Of a DNA stretch of 21,669 bases, positions 18,160-21,669 are shown one piece after another (the stretch's first letter is position 1; the number at the start of each line of letters is the position of its first letter). Made by a program: the position numbers and the translations under genes. The DNA is from a virus, in the IMG/VR virus record IMGVR_UViG_3300032282_000683, positions 1 to 21,669 of that record, one strand, 5' to 3'. The notes beneath the pieces were generated by a model, which saw only the letters and a list, made by a program, of their open reading frames with translations, searched no databases and was not told where the DNA came from.

Positions 18160-18525
18160 ATGTTCGAATTAAAACTGAAAAACAACACAATTCAATTAAA
18201 ATGGGGTACTTGGGCAATGCGTGATTTCTGTAATGAAAAGGGAATCACAATTGACGATTACTTCCAAGTATTATCTTCTGGAAGTCTTGACTTAGACGTT
18301 ATAGTCAAGTTAATGTATTGTGGTTACAAATCTGCTTGTATATCTAATAAAGAGCAGATGACATACACAGAAGTTGATGTTTGTGATTGGATTGATGAGA
18401 TTGGTTCAATCTTTGCGACAGAAGGTCCATTGATCGATTATCTTAAATATATAATCGGAAATACTGTGACTTCTGCTAAAGGTGCGACCAACGAGGACGA
18501 AAAAAAAAAGCTTAACGAAGCTTAG
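18160..18525 (+). CDS. Tail assembly chaperone, G-like (121 aa)
   Basis: Located between major tail protein and tape measure, the invariable place of the gpG/gpGT chaperones. The product (MFELKLKNNTIQLKWGTWAM...) is a mostly helical, acidic protein and ends EDEKKKLNEA at TAG 18523-18525. Its last codons lie in an A10 run, where a shift into the next frame makes the long form. G binds the tape measure and, with GT, brings tail subunits together. Family similarity of such chaperones is low, so the call combines position, size, helix content and the frameshift. Confidence 0.85.
   Translation: MFELKLKNNTIQLKWGTWAMRDFCNEKGITIDDYFQVLSSGSLDLDVIVKLMYCGYKSACISNKEQMTYTEVDVCDWIDEIGSIFATEGPLIDYLKYIIGNTVTSAKGATNEDEKKKLNEA
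18500..18523 (+). promoter_or_regulatory. Programmed frameshift/slippage site: A10 run plus hairpin
   Basis: Ten A's (18500-18509) in the frame GAA AAA AAA AAG are followed at once by AAGCTT-AACG-AAGCTT (18508-18523), able to form a 6-bp stem with a 4-base loop. The downstream frame is +1 relative to G, equal to -2; a -1 shift meets TAA after two codons. One A lost by polymerase slippage would also connect the frames. Confidence 0.7.
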
Positions 18526-18832
18526 TTGGGATGATATTTTAGTAAAGGCTGCTGAATGTAATATACGCCCAAGTGAATTTTGGGAGATGACTTGGAAGGA
18601 CTTTTCTATTATTGTAATGGGAAGGGAGAAACAAGAGATTAATGAATGGGCTAGGACTAGAAACCTAGCCTATATCATATATTTAAGTAGCACTTCTGAA
18701 AAAACACCCAAATCGTTAAAATCATTTTGGCACATTCCGCAATTAGACGATATTGAAAGCCTAGAAGAAAAAGAGTTAATTTCGGAGGAGCAATTTGCGG
18801 AAACGCTTAAATTATACGGAATAAAAAAATAA
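18500..18832 (+). CDS. T extension of the tail assembly chaperone (expressed as G-T fusion)
   Basis: This frame has no ATG near its start; the first in-frame possible start is GTG 18482, inside G. From the A-run it reads KKKSLTKLSWDDILVKAAEC and continues helical (SEFWEMTWKDFSIIVMGREKQ...) to TAA 18830-18832. IRPSEFWEMTWKDF is a pattern often seen in tail chaperone C-terminal parts. Translation by a shift at 18500-18509 would give a G-T fusion of about 223 residues starting at 18160. The tape measure gene begins three bases after its stop. Confidence 0.8.
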   Translation, partial: KKKSLTKLSWDDILVKAAECNIRPSEFWEMTWKDFSIIVMGREKQEINEWARTRNLAYIIYLSSTSEKTPKSLKSFWHIPQLDDIESLEEKELISEEQFAETLKLYGIKK

Positions 18833-18835
18833 AAA

Positions 18836-20725
18836 ATGGCAGAAGTTATTGGTTTAGATATAGTTGTTGGAATGGATTCAGACCAATTACAAGCTGAACT
18901 CCAGAAAGCCCAAAATCAGTTAAGACAATTTGAATCACAATTAAAGAAGTCAACTAATACTGCTGAAATTACCAATCTTAATAAACAGATTGATAATTTA
19001 AACAAATCTATTACCAATTTACAGTCTGGCATGAAAGGGGTGGCTAAACCTGCTGCCGATGCCACTCAATCAATTACTAACTTATCGAGAATTGCTCAAG
19101 ATGCTCCTTATGGATTTATGGGTATCGCCAACAACATCAACCCGATGTTGGAATCGTTCCAAAGACTACAAAAGGAAACTGGTAGTGCTGGTGGAGCATT
19201 AAAAGCAATGGTTGCTGGTATAACTGGTCCTGCTGGTATTGGTTTAGCAGTTGGTGTGGCTACATCTTTACTTACTGTATTCTCTAAAGAAATAGCAAAC
19301 TTCTTCAAAGGTCCTAGTGAGAAATTAAAGGAATTTAGGGAAGAATTAAAGAAAGTAAATGATGACGTATATAAAATAGTTGGTGGAGCACAAGCAAATA
19401 GAGCAGTAGGTCTAAACTTGGTTAATGTAATTGCTGGTGGAACTCCAGCACAACAACAAGAGGCATTAAAAGCATTAAAGGCATTATATAGAGATAGCAA
19501 GGAAATACATGACTTAAAGATGACCAATGATAAGGCTTATCTTATTCATTTAGTCAATGTTGCATCAAAGCAAGAGGAATTAGCAGGAAAAGAAAAGAAT
19601 AATGTTGACGGTTTAAAATTATTATACGAGCAAAGAAAGAAGATTGAAGATGAAGTAGCTAAGAAACAAGCAGCGCAAAGAGCACCTACCAGTTTAGATA
19701 TTGGTATGGGACAAAGACAAACTCTAACTCCAGAGCAACAAGCTATGTTCTTAGCAACAATGAAAAAGGATGTTGCTGAAAGCTATAAAACTACATTAGC
19801 AAACATTGATTCACAGATTAAATCTTATGTTTCTAGGGAAGGTACATTTATTGAGCAAATAACTGGATTTGATACTCCAGGTAAATCTAGTAAAAGTAAA
19901 ACAAGTGTTGCTGATGCTGCTAAGATTGCTGAATCAAATGAGGTAAAGCAATTAAAGACAGAATTGTCTAAAATGAAGTCAAGGAGAGATAAGGCAAGAG
20001 AAATTGGACTTGATTATGTAAGTACTTATGAAGACCCAGAAGAAAAACAACAAAAGGAAGATAAGAAAACAGCTAGATTTAATAAGTTTGTTAAATCGGA
20101 ATTAAAAGGTGCTGCTGGTGAAGGGATGAATGGTAAGAAAAGTAAAGTCATAGAGGATTTAGAGAAAGAGAGAGAATTACAATTAGCTAATATAGCTTTA
20201 GCTGCTGAGAAACAAAAATCATACGAAAGATTTGCTGAAACTGTTTCATCTACATTAACTAATTCAATAATGGGATTGTGGAATGCATTTGAACAAGGTA
20301 AAAGCGTTGGAGAAGCATTAAGTAATATGTTTATGGATTTAGCTAAACAAATTGCTGCTGCTGCTATAAAAGCTGCAATATTTACAACAATAATGAATGT
20401 AATTGCACCTGGTACTGGTGCTGCTGTTGGTGGAGCATTTTCTGGAGGAGGTGGAATGGGTCTTGGTATGTTTGGTAGTTTATTAGGTTTAGCTGATGGT
20501 GGCGTGGTTACCAAGCCAACTCTAGCAATGGTTGGAGAAGGGAATCAACATGAAGCTGTTATGCCATTAAGTAAGTTAGGTAATATGATGAATAATACTT
20601 TTAATGCTGGTGCAATGGCAGGAAATGGCGGTGCAGGTTCTGGACAATTTACTTTGAGAGGAAGTGATTTAGTATTAGCTTTGAATAGATCAAATTATTC
20701 ACTTAATCTAAGACGTGGAGCATAA
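18836..20725 (+). CDS. Tail tape measure protein
   Basis: A 629-aa protein. The N-terminal 80 residues are a coiled coil (ELQKAQNQLRQFESQLKKS...), followed by ITNLSRIAQDAPYGFMGIANNINPM, a block common to Bacteroidetes phage tape measures, and hydrophobic Gly/Ala-rich segments (about 119-150 and 500-545) that may insert in membranes during DNA ejection. The C-terminus has LADGGVVTKPTLAMVGEGNQHEAVMPL, a typical tape-measure ending. At ~0.15 nm per residue it would set a tail near 95 nm, consistent with a siphovirus. It overlaps the next gene by TAATG (20723-20727). Confidence 0.94.
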   Translation: MAEVIGLDIVVGMDSDQLQAELQKAQNQLRQFESQLKKSTNTAEITNLNKQIDNLNKSITNLQSGMKGVAKPAADATQSITNLSRIAQDAPYGFMGIANNINPMLESFQRLQKETGSAGGALKAMVAGITGPAGIGLAVGVATSLLTVFSKEIANFFKGPSEKLKEFREELKKVNDDVYKIVGGAQANRAVGLNLVNVIAGGTPAQQQEALKALKALYRDSKEIHDLKMTNDKAYLIHLVNVASKQEELAGKEKNNVDGLKLLYEQRKKIEDEVAKKQAAQRAPTSLDIGMGQRQTLTPEQQAMFLATMKKDVAESYKTTLANIDSQIKSYVSREGTFIEQITGFDTPGKSSKSKTSVADAAKIAESNEVKQLKTELSKMKSRRDKAREIGLDYVSTYEDPEEKQQKEDKKTARFNKFVKSELKGAAGEGMNGKKSKVIEDLEKERELQLANIALAAEKQKSYERFAETVSSTLTNSIMGLWNAFEQGKSVGEALSNMFMDLAKQIAAAAIKAAIFTTIMNVIAPGTGAAVGGAFSGGGGMGLGMFGSLLGLADGGVVTKPTLAMVGEGNQHEAVMPLSKLGNMMNNTFNAGAMAGNGGAGSGQFTLRGSDLVLALNRSNYSLNLRRGA

Positions 20726-21669
20726 TGTCATACGCTAATAAATATAAAATAACATTTGCAACTAAAACAAGCAAAACTGGATATTTATACTTACAAGAGG
20801 ATGGGTATTCTGGTACTGTAATTGAATATCCATTAATTAATATATCATTACAATATCTTCCGCAATCGGATGATCCTTATGAGCCAATATTCGCAAGTCA
20901 GTTAAATGTGGCAATTGACATAACTGATGACATGGAGAATATGCCCAATTTTACAGTTGCTAATGATAGGAAGTATTTTGTTAAGTTGTATTTAGGGTCA
21001 GATTTAGAATGGACTGGATTTACAATTAGTGATGACGTTGAATTATCTTACACTACTGGTAGAAAAGAATTAAGCTTTAACTGTGTTGATGGAATAGGGA
21101 TGTTGCAATCAATTCCTTTGTATGTTGTAAATACACAAAATGTCAATGCATATCAAACAGTATTATATTTTATCAGAACTTGTTTAAACTCATTAGATTT
21201 ACCAACTGATCCAAATATAGTAACTGCTTGTTCTTATTATGCACAAGGAATGGCAAACAGAAGTACAAGTTCATCAAACGAACCATTTTCTCAAACATAT
21301 CTTGCATATAGGACATTCTTAGAATCAGCAACAACATATAAGAATTGCTTTGACATATTATCTAATTTATTAAAGTCATTTGGTTGTAGATTATTTATGT
21401 CAGGTGGCAAGTGGTGGATTGTTGCTATTAATGAATTTGCTAATGAGAATGTAAATTATACTGAATATACTTCTGCTGGTGCTATTGCATCAAGTGGTCA
21501 ATTTAATAATCTTAGTCAAATACAAGGATTTACTGGAAATACAAGCAATGTTTATTTTATAAATAATAGTCAAGTAAAACTATTAAAGAAAGGGTTTAAT
21601 TCAGTACAATGCACAACAACTATACAAGAGCCACCTTCATATTTCTCAAATGGTAATTTAAAACCGTAT
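20725..21669 (+). CDS. Distal tail / baseplate protein (3' partial)
   Basis: ATG 20725 overlaps the tape-measure stop, and 315 codons run to the end of the window without a stop. The product starts MSYANKYKITFATKTSKTGY and is beta-rich, with SLQYLPQSDDPYEPIFASQL, AIDITDDMENMPNFTVANDR and VKLYLGSDLEWTGFTISDDV, a pattern of a Dit/hub-like N-terminal domain. Later parts include FIRTCLNSLDLP and FGCRLFMSGGKWWIVAINEF, reminiscent of the baseplate-hub proteins that follow tape measures in Bacteroidetes phages. It probably connects the tail tip with the receptor-binding fibres; the fibre with the S74 domain at the left end of the window may be its downstream partner. Confidence 0.82.
   Translation, partial: MSYANKYKITFATKTSKTGYLYLQEDGYSGTVIEYPLINISLQYLPQSDDPYEPIFASQLNVAIDITDDMENMPNFTVANDRKYFVKLYLGSDLEWTGFTISDDVELSYTTGRKELSFNCVDGIGMLQSIPLYVVNTQNVNAYQTVLYFIRTCLNSLDLPTDPNIVTACSYYAQGMANRSTSSSNEPFSQTYLAYRTFLESATTYKNCFDILSNLLKSFGCRLFMSGGKWWIVAINEFANENVNYTEYTSAGAIASSGQFNNLSQIQGFTGNTSNVYFINNSQVKLLKKGFNSVQCTTTIQEPPSYFSNGNLKPY

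Noticed and set aside
18498-18515. Classical -1 frameshift in the tail chaperone gene
   Set aside because: The -1 frame reads AAA GCT TAA just after the A-run, so it would add only a few residues and does not reach the T frame.
20026-20514. 162-codon minus-strand frame (and a similar one at 19108-19527)
   Set aside because: Both are antiparallel to the tape measure gene. The Pro/Ala/Asn-rich products mirror Gly/Ala/Leu codons of the + strand, and no promoter or motif supports them.
1-21669. CRISPR arrays, tRNA genes, insertion sequences, integrase/attachment sites, diversity-generating retroelements
   Set aside because: Looked for on both strands. No regular spaced repeats, tRNA cloverleaf, transposase, integrase or reverse transcriptase motifs were seen in the window.

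Overview
The window is a continuous stretch of a tailed-phage genome with siphovirus architecture. Every supported gene is on the + strand. The host is most likely a Bacteroidetes bacterium. The DNA is AT-rich and genes lack Shine-Dalgarno sites. Gaps repeatedly carry the Bacteroidetes -7 element TAnnTTTG, and the tail-fibre fragment has the VGIGTTSPNAKLEV motif common in phages of that phylum. No integrase, repressor, tRNA, CRISPR array or insertion sequence is visible, so lifestyle cannot be settled from this window.

Layout. (1) 1-3980: end of a tail fibre with an S74-type chaperone domain, then a lysis block (two small membrane proteins, an anchored spanin-like protein, a T4/pesticin-type lysozyme), a DEDDy exonuclease, two small proteins and a small HExxH protein, closed by a strong terminator. 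(2) 3981-4227: a regulatory gap with a promoter directly followed by a second terminator (candidate ~58-nt RNA), a 24-bp dyad and an early promoter. (3) 4228-9575: unknown small proteins, a stand-alone DnaA domain IV, an Erf-type annealing protein, a small protein with an SSB-like tip, an HTH protein, a replication-initiator-like protein with iterons inside its gene and a structured leader in front, a NinG-like nuclease, zinc-ribbon proteins and a ParB-like protein. (4) 9597-15857: TerS, TerL, HK97-type portal, a Dps/ferritin-like small protein, MuF-like protein, S78 prohead protease and HK97-fold major capsid protein, then a terminator. (5) 15882-21669: connector, head closure, HK97 gp10-like, tail completion, major tail protein, tail-assembly chaperones joined by a frameshift at an A10 run, tape measure and the first 315 codons of a distal tail protein.

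How it works together. The early promoter at 4174-4203 should start replication and recombination genes. Packaging and head genes follow, and the terminator after the capsid gene, with a promoter-like element behind it, separates head from tail expression. The tail operon leaves the window at its right end and the left end begins in a tail fibre. If the molecule is circular or permuted, the late transcript would run from tail through fibre and lysis to the terminator at 3952. Many genes touch by a TAATG stop-start overlap, which suggests translational coupling.

Most interesting signals: the leader before the initiator gene, with two hairpins whose loops are fully complementary plus a crossing stem; helically phased iterons and a repeat tract inside the initiator gene (lambda-O-like origin); the orphan promoter-terminator unit at 3973-4065; a +1/-2 frameshift site in the tail chaperones; and a 39-codon gene overprinted on its neighbour.
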